A stretch of 32,927 bases of DNA from Actinomycetota bacterium (GCA_009702245.1 WLIL01000003.1:1-32927), one strand, 5' to 3'; shown: positions 20,341 through 29,015, counted from the first letter of the stretch. Notes: generated by a model from the letters alone, not told the origin. Numbers and translations: made by a program.

Positions 20341-20946
20341 ATGGAGCAAGACATCCTGGCTGAGCGTGCTCGTATCGCGCGCGAAATCCATGATGGAATT
20401 GCCCAGCAGATTGCCGCCCTTGGCTACGAACTCGACGCTCTCTCCACTCACCCGGGTGTAAATCCGTTAGCCCGTGTCGAGACTCGCCGAATTCGTACTC
20501 ACCTATCCGCGACGCTTGTGGACTTGCGGGAGCGGATGCACCACCTCACTCAAGATCCAATTACCCTACGAAGCGAAATCGAATCACTCTTCGCGCAATT
20601 GAACATCCTTACTCACCTCGACATTGACGAGGAGCAATTGCCCGATGGCACAGGCTGGCAGGTGCACGCGATCATCCACGAAGCTGTCAGGAACATCGCA
20701 CAACACTCCCAAGCTAAGGAGGCATGGTGCCAATACTCTGCTTCTCCACAACGAGTTCAAATTTCCATTGAAGATAACGGCGTTGGGATATCCAACGAAA
20801 AGGAAGTTGAACGCAGAGGCATCTCCGGAATGAAGGAGCGCGCCACATTGCTCGGCGCAAAATTTCAGATCGGAAAACGGTTGGGAGGAGAGCCTGGTTG
20901 TCGAGTCACACTTTCCTTCGCAAGAGACTCCCCGAGCAATCAATGA
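20341..20946 (+). CDS. Soluble NarL/DegS-type histidine kinase lacking a sensor domain
   Basis: H-box ERARIAREIHDGIAQQIAALGYELD begins within about 8 aa of the start; ATP-binding N-box IIHEAVRNIAQHSQA, DNGVGI, GISGMKERATLLGA. Confidence 0.9.
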   Translation: MEQDILAERARIAREIHDGIAQQIAALGYELDALSTHPGVNPLARVETRRIRTHLSATLVDLRERMHHLTQDPITLRSEIESLFAQLNILTHLDIDEEQLPDGTGWQVHAIIHEAVRNIAQHSQAKEAWCQYSASPQRVQISIEDNGVGISNEKEVERRGISGMKERATLLGAKFQIGKRLGGEPGCRVTLSFARDSPSNQ

Positions 20947-21563
20947 TGGCAACGACAGTTCTCCTTGTAGATGACCATGAACTGATCCGCGCCGGCCTGC
21001 GAAATGGCCTCCAATCAACAGGTGATATCGACGTGATTGGAGAAGCAGCAAGTGGCGCCGAAGCAATGGCAGTAGCCACGCGCATGCGCCCTGATGTAAT
21101 CATCTTAGATATTCAACTTCCTGACATCTCCGGCTTAGAACTTATTCCTAAGATTCGAAAGGAGATACCAGATGTTGCCTTTCTCATGCTCACCATGTAT
21201 CCAGAGAGCGAATATTTGTTTCAGGCACTTGAGTCCGGAGCAAGCGCATTCTTAGGTAAAGAGAGCAGCATTCTGGAAATAGCTAGCACCATAAGATCTA
21301 TCGCAGTGAATCCACGATCGTTTACTTCCCCGCTTCTCTCCCACTCTCTCAAAGAGCGAGACCATGAGCTTCTAACACAGCAAGAGCGACGCATTCTCTC
21401 TCTTCTAGTTGAAGGATGCACGATCAAAGAGATCAGCGAGCTACTCTTCATTGCACAGTCGACCACCAAGACTCATATCAATCACACCTACGCAAAAATG
21501 AAGGTGAAGAATCGAGCGCAGGCAGTTGCGTCTGCGTTGCGCTTGGGGCTAGTCGCTCCGTAG
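20943..21563 (+). CDS. LuxR/NarL-family response regulator
   Basis: VLLVDDHELIRAGL, phospho-Asp LDIQLPD, FLGKESS, C-terminal HTH LTQQERRILSLLVEGCTIKEISELLFIAQSTTKTHINHTYAKMKVKNRAQAV. Confidence 0.92.
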   Translation: MMATTVLLVDDHELIRAGLRNGLQSTGDIDVIGEAASGAEAMAVATRMRPDVIILDIQLPDISGLELIPKIRKEIPDVAFLMLTMYPESEYLFQALESGASAFLGKESSILEIASTIRSIAVNPRSFTSPLLSHSLKERDHELLTQQERRILSLLVEGCTIKEISELLFIAQSTTKTHINHTYAKMKVKNRAQAVASALRLGLVAP

Positions 21564-21575
21564 TAACGTGCCCAT

Positions 21576-22964
21576 GTGAAGTTTTTAGAGCGCCCGAGAA
21601 ATCGAACAATCCTCCTCACTGTGTGGATAGCCAGTTCCACTATTTACATAAATCGACGCGGTGTGAGCGATCTGGACTCCTGGTGGCACACACTGATAGG
21701 AGACCAAATACGACACGGGGTGCCCTTTTCCCAACTGGGAGATTCCTGGAGTCTTTATCATGACGATCAATTTTGGCGGACTTCGCAATGGCTCACCGAA
21801 CTCCTCTTCTCATATTTACACTCACTCTCCGGATGGCACGGTCTGATTATTTATCGAAATCTCCTCGGGCTCACAGTATTGATTTGGTTGAGTCGTGAGA
21901 TTCTTCGGGGACGAAGATTTCTTCTAGCTTTTCCGCTACTCATACTCACCACGTTCATGGTGGCGCCCTTAGTGCAAGAGCGGCCTGCACTCGTGGGGCT
22001 ACTCTTCACGCTCGCCCTCGGGCGCAGCGCCGCCATTATCTTGGAAAATCACGCCTTATCGCGGAGTCACTGGTGGTGGGTACCAGCCACTGCTCTCTGG
22101 GCTAACCTCCACGGTTCATGGGTCCTCGCCCCTGCCGCGTTAGCTTTTACCGCTCTCGCACTCATCATCTCGGCGGCTTCGAGAAATTCTCGCATGCGGG
22201 TGCCATGGCAACTATTTTTTCTTTCCGCAGGCACCCTGGTCGCCGGGTGCCTCACACCACTTGGTTTCAGGGGAATTCTGCTGCCTTTCCAGATGGCCGA
22301 TCGGGCGTCGGCCTTTATAGTGGAGTGGCACCGTACTCGACTCATTGATGGGCTCACTGCTCCCTTCGCACTACTTCTACTCCTGGTGATCGTGATGCTG
22401 ATCAAACGTCGCACAAGAACAGATCTTGATCTACTCTTTCTTGTCCTGCTCTGGACAATTTTTGCATCCCTTGCTTTTCGAAATCTAGGCTCTGCATTTC
22501 TTATCATTTTGCCGCTTGTGCTGCGGAGATTCTTCCCCGCCGCCTCTCCACAGCTTTCAAAGATTCATTGGTCAATTCCCGCAACGCTCGCCGTAGTAGC
22601 GGTACTTGTGGTCAATCCCCTCTCTGCAGCCTCCAACCAATCCATTGGCAAGTACCTATTAACCACTGGCTCCGAGTACCGCATATTAAATGGCTACAAC
22701 GCGAGCGGACCACTTCTCGCTTTTGGTGGTGAACATATTTCACTCATGGTTGATGGTCGGGCGGATCGCTATCCGAAAGAGTGGATGGCGGAGTATCTTC
22801 GTGCCGCCCGAGATGGCGTTGGAGTGGAGCGCTACATCGACGAATACAAGATAAATGCCGCAGTCATCGAAAAGGCTTCTATGGCAGCACATGTATTTCG
22901 CTACCGGTTGGAGTGGAGGGAAGCATTAACCGAAGAAAAATACATACTTTTCATTAGACCTTAG
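21576..22964 (+). CDS. Polytopic membrane protein, GT-C-like topology, unknown function
   Basis: 462 aa with many TM segments; SDLDSWWHTLIGDQIRHG, QWLTELLF, WANLHGSWVLA motifs and a soluble C-terminal region. Confidence 0.75.
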   Translation: MKFLERPRNRTILLTVWIASSTIYINRRGVSDLDSWWHTLIGDQIRHGVPFSQLGDSWSLYHDDQFWRTSQWLTELLFSYLHSLSGWHGLIIYRNLLGLTVLIWLSREILRGRRFLLAFPLLILTTFMVAPLVQERPALVGLLFTLALGRSAAIILENHALSRSHWWWVPATALWANLHGSWVLAPAALAFTALALIISAASRNSRMRVPWQLFFLSAGTLVAGCLTPLGFRGILLPFQMADRASAFIVEWHRTRLIDGLTAPFALLLLLVIVMLIKRRTRTDLDLLFLVLLWTIFASLAFRNLGSAFLIILPLVLRRFFPAASPQLSKIHWSIPATLAVVAVLVVNPLSAASNQSIGKYLLTTGSEYRILNGYNASGPLLAFGGEHISLMVDGRADRYPKEWMAEYLRAARDGVGVERYIDEYKINAAVIEKASMAAHVFRYRLEWREALTEEKYILFIRP

Positions 22965-24106
22965 AGATCACCAGCGAGAAGTGCTTGATGCCGCTCAGCG
23001 ATTTGATCCCATCTCCACTTATCTTCCACCCACGCACGGCCACGAGCGCCCATGCGCGCGCGTAGAGCAGGGTCCTGCAGCAACTGGATCGCCCTAGTAG
23101 AAATATCGATGACCGAATTCCCATCTACGACAAACCCAGTCTCACCCTCGAGCACCGCGTCGGGAGCTCCTCCCGAATCCCCCGCAATAACTGGCAACCC
23201 ACACGCACTTGCCTCCAAGTACACAATCCCTAAACCTTCCACTTCTAGACCCCCGAGACGATTGCGAGAAGGCATGGCAAAGAGATCGCCTACGGAGAGA
23301 TAGCGCGGCAGGTCTTCCCAGGAGACGCGGCCAGCGAAGAAGACATCGTCTGTGAGGTGAAGTTCGGCAGCTCGTTTTTCAAAATCGCCACGAAGTGGTC
23401 CTTCACCACAAATCAAGAGTGCAGCTCGAGGAAGAGCCTTGTGAATCAGCGGGAGCGCATCAATTAACCGATCTTGACCTTTTCGATGAACCAACCGCCC
23501 TACGACGACGATAACCGGACGATCACCGATCCCTAGGCGTTCTCTCAAATCGGTGGCATCAATTCCAGGATGAAAATGTTTCTCGTCTACGCCGGGGGTG
23601 AGTTGGCGCATGGCAGAGACCGCGCGATCAGAGAGCGCATCCGCAATTCGCGAACGCGTGTACTCGCCTAGATAAGTCACCGTGTCAACGCTCTCCCCGA
23701 TTCGGCGAAGGAGTTGGCGACTCCCAGGAGTCTTTGCCCACCAGAGCTCGTGCCCATGAGTGGTAGCAACTGACCTCACAATTCCGGCACGTTTGAGTGC
23801 GGGCGCCATCAAACCCAGAGGCGCAGCAGCGCCAAACCACACTTGGGTGCATCCATAGTTCTTCGCAGTTGCCACCACACGTTTAGTTACATTCCTTGTG
23901 GGCACCAACATCTTCATCGGATCGCGCACGACTGCGATGTCGTAATCCCGAAGCAAGCGCTCATCATATTCAGTAGCGCCTTCTTGATCACTTGTGTGAA
24001 CCACGACGCTTCCTCGCGGCAAGCGCTCAACTAGTGCGTTAACGAAGGATTCGATACCGCCGGCACGAGGGCCAAAATCATTTGTGACAACTAAAGTGGG
24101 GCGCAT
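22961..24106 (-). CDS. pimB: GT4-family glycosyltransferase, PimB'-like mannosyltransferase (Rv2188c-like)
   Basis: TLVVTNDFGPRAGGIESFV, WFGAAAPLGLMAPALKRAG, ATTHGHELWWA, VVGRLVHRKGQDRLIDALP, EVEGLGIVYLEASACGLPVIAGDSGGAPDAV. Confidence 0.88.
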   Translation of the reverse strand: MRPTLVVTNDFGPRAGGIESFVNALVERLPRGSVVVHTSDQEGATEYDERLLRDYDIAVVRDPMKMLVPTRNVTKRVVATAKNYGCTQVWFGAAAPLGLMAPALKRAGIVRSVATTHGHELWWAKTPGSRQLLRRIGESVDTVTYLGEYTRSRIADALSDRAVSAMRQLTPGVDEKHFHPGIDATDLRERLGIGDRPVIVVVGRLVHRKGQDRLIDALPLIHKALPRAALLICGEGPLRGDFEKRAAELHLTDDVFFAGRVSWEDLPRYLSVGDLFAMPSRNRLGGLEVEGLGIVYLEASACGLPVIAGDSGGAPDAVLEGETGFVVDGNSVIDISTRAIQLLQDPALRARMGARGRAWVEDKWRWDQIAERHQALLAGDL

Positions 24107-24110
24107 TCGA

Positions 24111-25130
24111 TTAGAGACGGACCCCGCCACGGAATGGCATGGTAGAAATACGAGAGACCTGGACTCGCTTGCCCGGACGTGGTGCGTGCACCATCAAACC
24201 GTTCCCCAAGTAGATGCCCACGTGACTAATTCGGTTGTAAAAGAAGACCAAGTCTCCAGGTTTGAGGGAGCCTCGAGAGATTCTTTTTCCGTATCCAAAC
24301 TGCGCAGACGAAGAATGTGGCAGCGAAATTCCTGTCTGCGAAAAGGCAACCATGGTAAGACCAGAGCAATCCCACTGCCTGGTACCCGAAGCGCCAAAGA
24401 CATAACGGTCGCCTATCTGTTTCAGTGCATATCTCAAAGCAATACCGCCACGCCCAGAAACTTTATTTGCTAGCTTCGCCGAGGCGAGTGATTTCTTATG
24501 CGATGACGCGTCCTCCGCCGCTTGCTTTTTCAACAACTTCGCCCGCTCATCACTCTTTAATGATGAGAGGAGTCCCTCGGCCTTGCGTAACTTCGCCTGC
24601 GCTGCAGCTGCCTCAGCGCTGAATTCCTTCTGGGTCGCTTGGATTTGTTTTAACTGGTCTTTCACCAAGAGCGAGGTCTGTTGCAAGCGCTGAGCTGCTG
24701 TGGAGTATCGTCGAAGTTCGATACTTTGAGTGCGCGTTAACACCTCAAGTGAACCCGCACTCGCTAAATATGCGGCTGGATCTTTTGCAAAGAGTAATTG
24801 CATTCCCTGGCCCATGCCGCCATCCATATATGCCTGAAGAGCGATCTTGCCAAGGCTCTTCTTCAACACATCTACATTCTCGCGCTGAGTGGCTTGCTGG
24901 CCTTTGACACCAGAGAGTTTTTGTTGCAATTTTGCAAGTTTCACTTTCGCTTCGTTTGCGTATTCAGCAGCGTCACCAGCTTCGTCCTGCAGTTGAGCAA
25001 CTTGCCTGGCCACCGCGGTAATGGAGGAAGGCGTCGCGAACGCACCGTCTGGCAGGCTGAACGTAAGCGCACAGATGGCCACGATCGCAGACCTAGAGGT
25101 CTGACGCCGGCTCATTCGAGGACCTGCCAT
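24111..25130 (-). CDS. Secreted NlpC/P60 peptidoglycan endopeptidase with coiled-coil N-terminus (RipC/Rv2190c-like)
   Basis: Signal peptide, coiled coil, DRYVFGASGTRQWDCSGLTMVAFSQTGISLPHSSSAQF and HVGIYLGNGLMVHAP (Cys/His catalytic residues). Confidence 0.92.
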   Translation of the reverse strand: MAGPRMSRRQTSRSAIVAICALTFSLPDGAFATPSSITAVARQVAQLQDEAGDAAEYANEAKVKLAKLQQKLSGVKGQQATQRENVDVLKKSLGKIALQAYMDGGMGQGMQLLFAKDPAAYLASAGSLEVLTRTQSIELRRYSTAAQRLQQTSLLVKDQLKQIQATQKEFSAEAAAAQAKLRKAEGLLSSLKSDERAKLLKKQAAEDASSHKKSLASAKLANKVSGRGGIALRYALKQIGDRYVFGASGTRQWDCSGLTMVAFSQTGISLPHSSSAQFGYGKRISRGSLKPGDLVFFYNRISHVGIYLGNGLMVHAPRPGKRVQVSRISTMPFRGGVRL

Positions 25131-25136
25131 TTAGGC

Positions 25137-25166
25137 AGGCTAACCACCCACTTCACCTCACATCAA
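25137..25166 (-). promoter_or_regulatory. Promoter of NlpC/P60 gene: TTGATG - 18 nt - TAGCCT - 6 nt - ATG
   Basis: Minus strand TTGATG(25166-25161), 18-nt spacer, TAGCCT(25142-25137), GCCTAA, ATG(25130). Confidence 0.6.
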
Positions 25167-25213
25167 CTTTTCACCCCGCCAATAGCCGAGGTTTACGCTC
25201 AAAGGACCAAAAA

Positions 25214-25435
25214 TTAGCCGGTTGCGCTTAGATGTTTCGAAGGCGGCACCAGACCAGATTCCACCAGGACCTCAACTGCCGCCAGGTGCTCCGGGCTGGG
25301 TATGGGCAGAGTGCCAGTTGTCCCGGGTGTGCGCGAAACTCCGGTGATGGATAAGAGGTGGGTCACTACACACTCAGAACATTCGTGTGCCCGACCCAGA
25401 GCGGGGATGACGCAGGTATCGCAATCGATGATCAT
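25214..25435 (-). CDS. Small Cys-rich conserved actinobacterial protein (two CxxC pairs, potential metal binding)
   Basis: MIIDCDTCVIPALGRAHECSECVVTHLL...VEVLVESGLVPPSKHL; TAGGCT 6 nt upstream of ATG. Confidence 0.75.
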   Translation of the reverse strand: MIIDCDTCVIPALGRAHECSECVVTHLLSITGVSRTPGTTGTLPIPSPEHLAAVEVLVESGLVPPSKHLSATG

Positions 25436-25509
25436 GGGTTCAGCCTAGAACCGACCACTGACATCATCTGACAGAGGACGACATCGCTCAAAGAGAACTC
25501 CGAGCAGCC

Positions 25510-26259
25510 TCACGAGAGGATTGAGACGCCAAAAACCTTTCGTCTTGAGAACCAGGTACGCCAGATGACAATAAATAAGAGATAGAGCGGGGTAATTGCG
25601 AGCATCCAATATGCCCATCGTGGACCGCTCAGTAGGTCAGCACTCTCGAAGGTAGCCGAAAGCACTGTGAGCGCCAGGAGATAGAGCACCATCAATGGGA
25701 TAGTCAATGAGCGCATTGCTTTGACTCTCATCAAATGTGGGAACTTCACCCTCGTCAATTGCAGCAGGCAGAGCGCGATCGAAATGATGGTCGCCCATGT
25801 GGGGCCAATATGGAGAATAAGGAAAGTGGGAACCACCACATTCCATGCTGCAGGAAAGCCATTGAACCAAGCATCTTCAGTTTCGAGGTCGGTCCGCGCA
25901 AACCAGAGCGCCGAGGTAAAAACGATTAACGCAGCAACAGCCATCTGCCACCCACTTGGCAGGAGATCCATCCGCACCATAAAGGCAACAGGAACGACCA
26001 CACAAGTCACGTAATCAACAACTAGATCGAGAATGTGGCCATCAACTTGCGGAGCGTGATCAGTTACCGCGAGTTTCCGGGCAATGGGACCATCGATACC
26101 GTCGAGCACTTGGCAGACAATTAACCAGACAAGTGCAGCGCGTATATGGCCATCGATGGTTGCTTGCAAGGCGAGTAATCCAGCCGCTGCACCACTCGCA
26201 GTCAGAGCATGAATAGCCAGACCCGCTCTTCGCAGGTGATGGGTCTCAGATAACGGCAT
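25510..26259 (-). CDS. CDP-alcohol phosphatidyltransferase resembling phosphatidylcholine synthase (Pcs)
   Basis: DGIDGPIARKLAVTDHAPQVDGHILDLVVDYVTCVVVPVAF, the Pcs-type long-spacer motif; about 8 TM segments; start ATG 26259. Confidence 0.8.
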   Translation of the reverse strand: MPLSETHHLRRAGLAIHALTASGAAAGLLALQATIDGHIRAALVWLIVCQVLDGIDGPIARKLAVTDHAPQVDGHILDLVVDYVTCVVVPVAFMVRMDLLPSGWQMAVAALIVFTSALWFARTDLETEDAWFNGFPAAWNVVVPTFLILHIGPTWATIISIALCLLQLTRVKFPHLMRVKAMRSLTIPLMVLYLLALTVLSATFESADLLSGPRWAYWMLAITPLYLLFIVIWRTWFSRRKVFGVSILS

Positions 26260-26266
26260 AAGGGTC

Positions 26267-26302
26267 AGCCTATCCAAGAGAGTCGGTGGCTCGCCGTAGG
26301 CT
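26267..26302. promoter_or_regulatory. Divergent promoter region with two opposed TAGGCT -10 elements
   Basis: AGCCTA(26267-26272) ... TAGGCT(26297-26302), 7 nt and 6 nt from divergent start codons 26259(-) and 26309(+). Confidence 0.6.
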
Positions 26303-26308
26303 CATGCC

Positions 26309-26725
26309 ATGAGTTCCTCGTCAGCGCGATCAGCCAAACGCCGCCTCCTTGAACGACTCTGGGTCATAGTTGTCATCGCCTACGGCGCCGGTCGGGCAAT
26401 TGTGGTCTGGAAAGCCCTTGGTCGATATGGCGTTAATCCGTGGATCTATTTAGCGCTGGATGTCACTTCTTCGTGGCCATACGCAGTCGCGACTGCTCGC
26501 TTAGTGACGTCAGTGATCGATCGAGAATTCTCTCGAGCGAAGTCATGGGGTTTGCTCGCCGCGGTCACCTTCCTCATTCCCGATCTCTATATCTTGGCCG
26601 TTGCAAGAGACGTGCCCACCGAGGTATATGCCATCATCATCGCCATCATCTCGCTGCTAGCCCTACTGGCAATTCTTTCGCTTATCATCAAAATACGTAA
26701 TGAACGCAGAGCGCGCAATGAGTGA
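26309..26725 (+). CDS. Small conserved membrane protein, unknown function
   Basis: 138 aa with four predicted TM segments; TAGGCT 6 nt upstream of ATG. Confidence 0.75.
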   Translation: MSSSSARSAKRRLLERLWVIVVIAYGAGRAIVVWKALGRYGVNPWIYLALDVTSSWPYAVATARLVTSVIDREFSRAKSWGLLAAVTFLIPDLYILAVARDVPTEVYAIIIAIISLLALLAILSLIIKIRNERRARNE

Positions 26726-28502
26726 TCAACTTTCGCTTCAAGATCTTGGTCGCCCACTTCATGAGACCACTTTTATTGTCGTTGACTTAGAGACCACTGG
26801 CGGATCTCCGGCTACTTCAGCGATTACCGAAATTGGTGCAGTCAAAGTTCGATCGGGTGAGGTTCTTGGCGAATTTCGTACTTTTGTTAATCCAGGTGGA
26901 CCCATTCCGGTCTTCATCACTATCCTCACCGGTATTACTGACTCAATGGTGGCCTTAGCGCCAGGAATTGAAAGTGCGCTACCGGCTTTTCTCGAATTCT
27001 GTGACAACGCCGACAACGCTGTACTCGTCGCACATAATGCGCCCTTCGACATCGGATTTCTTAAAGCGGCGTGTGCGCAGTTGAAGATTGAGTGGCCAAA
27101 TTACGAAACTCTAGATACAGCAAAGTTGGCGCGCACTATTCTAAGCAAAGACGAAGTGAAGGATTGCAAGCTCGGCACTCTCGCGCCTTTCTTCGGTGCC
27201 ACCACTACGCCAAACCATCGAGCGCTCGATGATGCACGAGCAACTGTCGATGTACTGCATGGGCTCATTTCAAGATTAGGCAATCTTGGCGTTTCTACCT
27301 TGCCTGACTTGCGCGCCTTTTCCCATCGCATCACACCTGCGCAAAAGAAGAAGAAATATCTCGCAGAAGACATTCCTTCAACGTGTGGGGTATATATCTT
27401 CAAGGATATTGAGGGAGTTCCTCTGTACGTGGGAGTTTCAAACAATTTACGTAACAGAGTGCGCTCATACTTCACCGCATCAGAGCAACGGCGCCGCATT
27501 ATCGACATGATTGCCATTGCAGAAAGCGTCGAAACGATTATCTGTCGAACGCCCCTCGAAGCGAGCGTCTTAGAGCTTCGTCTCATCGAAGAGTTCCAAC
27601 CGCGCATCAATCGGCGTTCCAAGCATCAGAGTAAATCTCATTGGGTCCATTTAACTCGCGAGCGCTTCCCTCGCCTTACGATCGCTCGAGGAATTGAAAA
27701 GATTGACGACGAATGGATTGGCCCCTTCTCCTCTAGAGGCGATGCACAGTTGGCTATTGAATGTGTGTATGAAGTGCTTCCTATTCGACAATGCACTCCT
27801 CGCATCACTATTGCTAGCCAGAAAAAGTCGAGCGCGTGCGCACTTGCCGGTATGGGCAAATGTGGCGCCCCATGCATCGACGATCAATCCGCTGAAGATT
27901 ACGAAGCTATCGTTGATGTCGCTCGCCACCTCTTCACACTCGACGCCTCTTTAGTGGTGGATCGCGCAAATATTCGCATGCGTGAATTAGCCATCGAGGA
28001 AAGATTCGAGGAGGCCATCGAAGTTCGCAACCGACTCACCTCATTCCTGCGAGCATCTTCAAGGGCCGAAAGACTTCGAGCTTTCGTAAAGTTGCCTCAA
28101 ATCATCACCGCGCTACCTACCTCTGATGGCGGATGGGAATTCACCTGCATCAGATACGGCCGTTTTGCCGGCGCACTCATCGGAGATCCTGGATATGCAC
28201 CGCAACTGACCATCGATTCGCTCTTGCTACTCAGTGATCCGGTCTCCCCCCGCGAGCGCATCTTGCCGGCTTCATCACACGAGGAAGTCGAGAGACTGCT
28301 GCGTTATGTGGAGACCCCTGGGCTTCGACTCGTTGAAGTTTTGGGCCAATGGTCTGCCCCGGCGCGAGGCGCACAAGCCCACCGCCATGCTCTAGAGGCC
28401 CTCGAGTTGGCCATCCCTGCGGTCAAGCCCACAGGTGGTGGCCACGATGGGCGTCCGATCCCCCTGCGGAGTCGGATAGCTTTGGGAGAGTCGGGTAGTT
28501 AA
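26718..28502 (+). CDS. DnaQ-like 3'-5' exonuclease fused to UvrC N-terminal (GIY-YIG) endonuclease (Rv2191-like)
   Basis: FIVVDLETTGGSPATSAITEIGAV, HNAPFDIGFL, NHRALDDARAT (DEDDh) plus GVYIFKDIEGVPLYVGVSNNLRNRVRSYF (GIY-YIG) and Cys cluster ACALAGMGKCGAPC; start 26700 or 26718. Confidence 0.92.
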   Translation: MSDQLSLQDLGRPLHETTFIVVDLETTGGSPATSAITEIGAVKVRSGEVLGEFRTFVNPGGPIPVFITILTGITDSMVALAPGIESALPAFLEFCDNADNAVLVAHNAPFDIGFLKAACAQLKIEWPNYETLDTAKLARTILSKDEVKDCKLGTLAPFFGATTTPNHRALDDARATVDVLHGLISRLGNLGVSTLPDLRAFSHRITPAQKKKKYLAEDIPSTCGVYIFKDIEGVPLYVGVSNNLRNRVRSYFTASEQRRRIIDMIAIAESVETIICRTPLEASVLELRLIEEFQPRINRRSKHQSKSHWVHLTRERFPRLTIARGIEKIDDEWIGPFSSRGDAQLAIECVYEVLPIRQCTPRITIASQKKSSACALAGMGKCGAPCIDDQSAEDYEAIVDVARHLFTLDASLVVDRANIRMRELAIEERFEEAIEVRNRLTSFLRASSRAERLRAFVKLPQIITALPTSDGGWEFTCIRYGRFAGALIGDPGYAPQLTIDSLLLLSDPVSPRERILPASSHEEVERLLRYVETPGLRLVEVLGQWSAPARGAQAHRHALEALELAIPAVKPTGGGHDGRPIPLRSRIALGESGS

Positions 28503-28954
28503 GCCAGGATTTTGGCTGCCAGCGCAACCAGGGCAAAGGGATCTATGGGATGAGGCAGATACCCTTCGGCGCGCGACCAGGTGGCTAGCCAGGCATCGTC
28601 AGGGCGTCCGACCACCAGGAGAATGGGTGGAGAGTTAAAGAATTCGTCTTTAATCTGTCGGGCGAGGCCCATGCCGCCCTCGGGGACCGCTTCGCCATCT
28701 AAAATGAGCAGGTCAAAGCCTTTTTTGCCCTTCAGTGTGGCTTTGGTGGCCTCTTCCATAGCGGCCAGTAGGGCTGGCCCGGTAGCCACTTCGAAGGCTT
28801 CTACGGGCGGCAAATCAACCGATATTCGCCGGCCTAGACCGGCAATGATCTGGGCACGAACGGTGGAATCATCGCTGTAAATCAGTACTCGAGTAACGCC
28901 CGTAGGTGCTGTCGAAGCAGTGCCAGCGAGCACATCTGAATGAGTGTGGGCCAC
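28499..28954 (-). CDS. Stand-alone receiver-like (response-regulator-like) protein
   Basis: [68 protein letters not shown]; no output domain; start GTG 28954 or 28960. Confidence 0.78.
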   Translation of the reverse strand: MAHTHSDVLAGTASTAPTGVTRVLIYSDDSTVRAQIIAGLGRRISVDLPPVEAFEVATGPALLAAMEEATKATLKGKKGFDLLILDGEAVPEGGMGLARQIKDEFFNSPPILLVVGRPDDAWLATWSRAEGYLPHPIDPFALVALAAKILA

Positions 28955-28999
28955 CCGCACATCTTATCCCTCTCCCAGACGGATTTCAGGCGGGCATGT

Positions 29000-29015
29000 A
29001 GTGACCTGGTTCACC
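29000..29015. promoter_or_regulatory. Candidate CRP/GlxR-family operator upstream of ctaE-qcrCAB
   Basis: AGTGACCTGGTTCACC: GTGA-N6-TCAC dyad centred about 65.5 nt upstream of the presumed TSS/start at 29073. Confidence 0.55.

Noticed and set aside
22067-22507. 146-aa minus-strand ORF (Arg-rich)
   Set aside because: Antisense to the polytopic membrane protein; Arg/Ser-rich composition typical of a reverse-frame artefact.
25123-25139. Hairpin CCTGCC-ATTTA-GGCAGG with the NlpC/P60 start codon in its loop (possible translational control)
   Set aside because: TAGCCT lies 6 nt upstream of the ATG with a good -35, so the transcript probably starts at the ATG and the 5' arm would not be in the mRNA.
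25131-25213. Possible c-di-AMP (ydaO/yuaA) riboswitch upstream of the NlpC/P60 gene
   Set aside because: Such elements often precede actinobacterial cell-wall hydrolases, but the 83-nt region lacks the conserved core sequences and is too short.
27101-27622. 173-aa minus-strand ORF
   Set aside because: Antisense to the DnaQ-UvrC fusion; no domain recognised.
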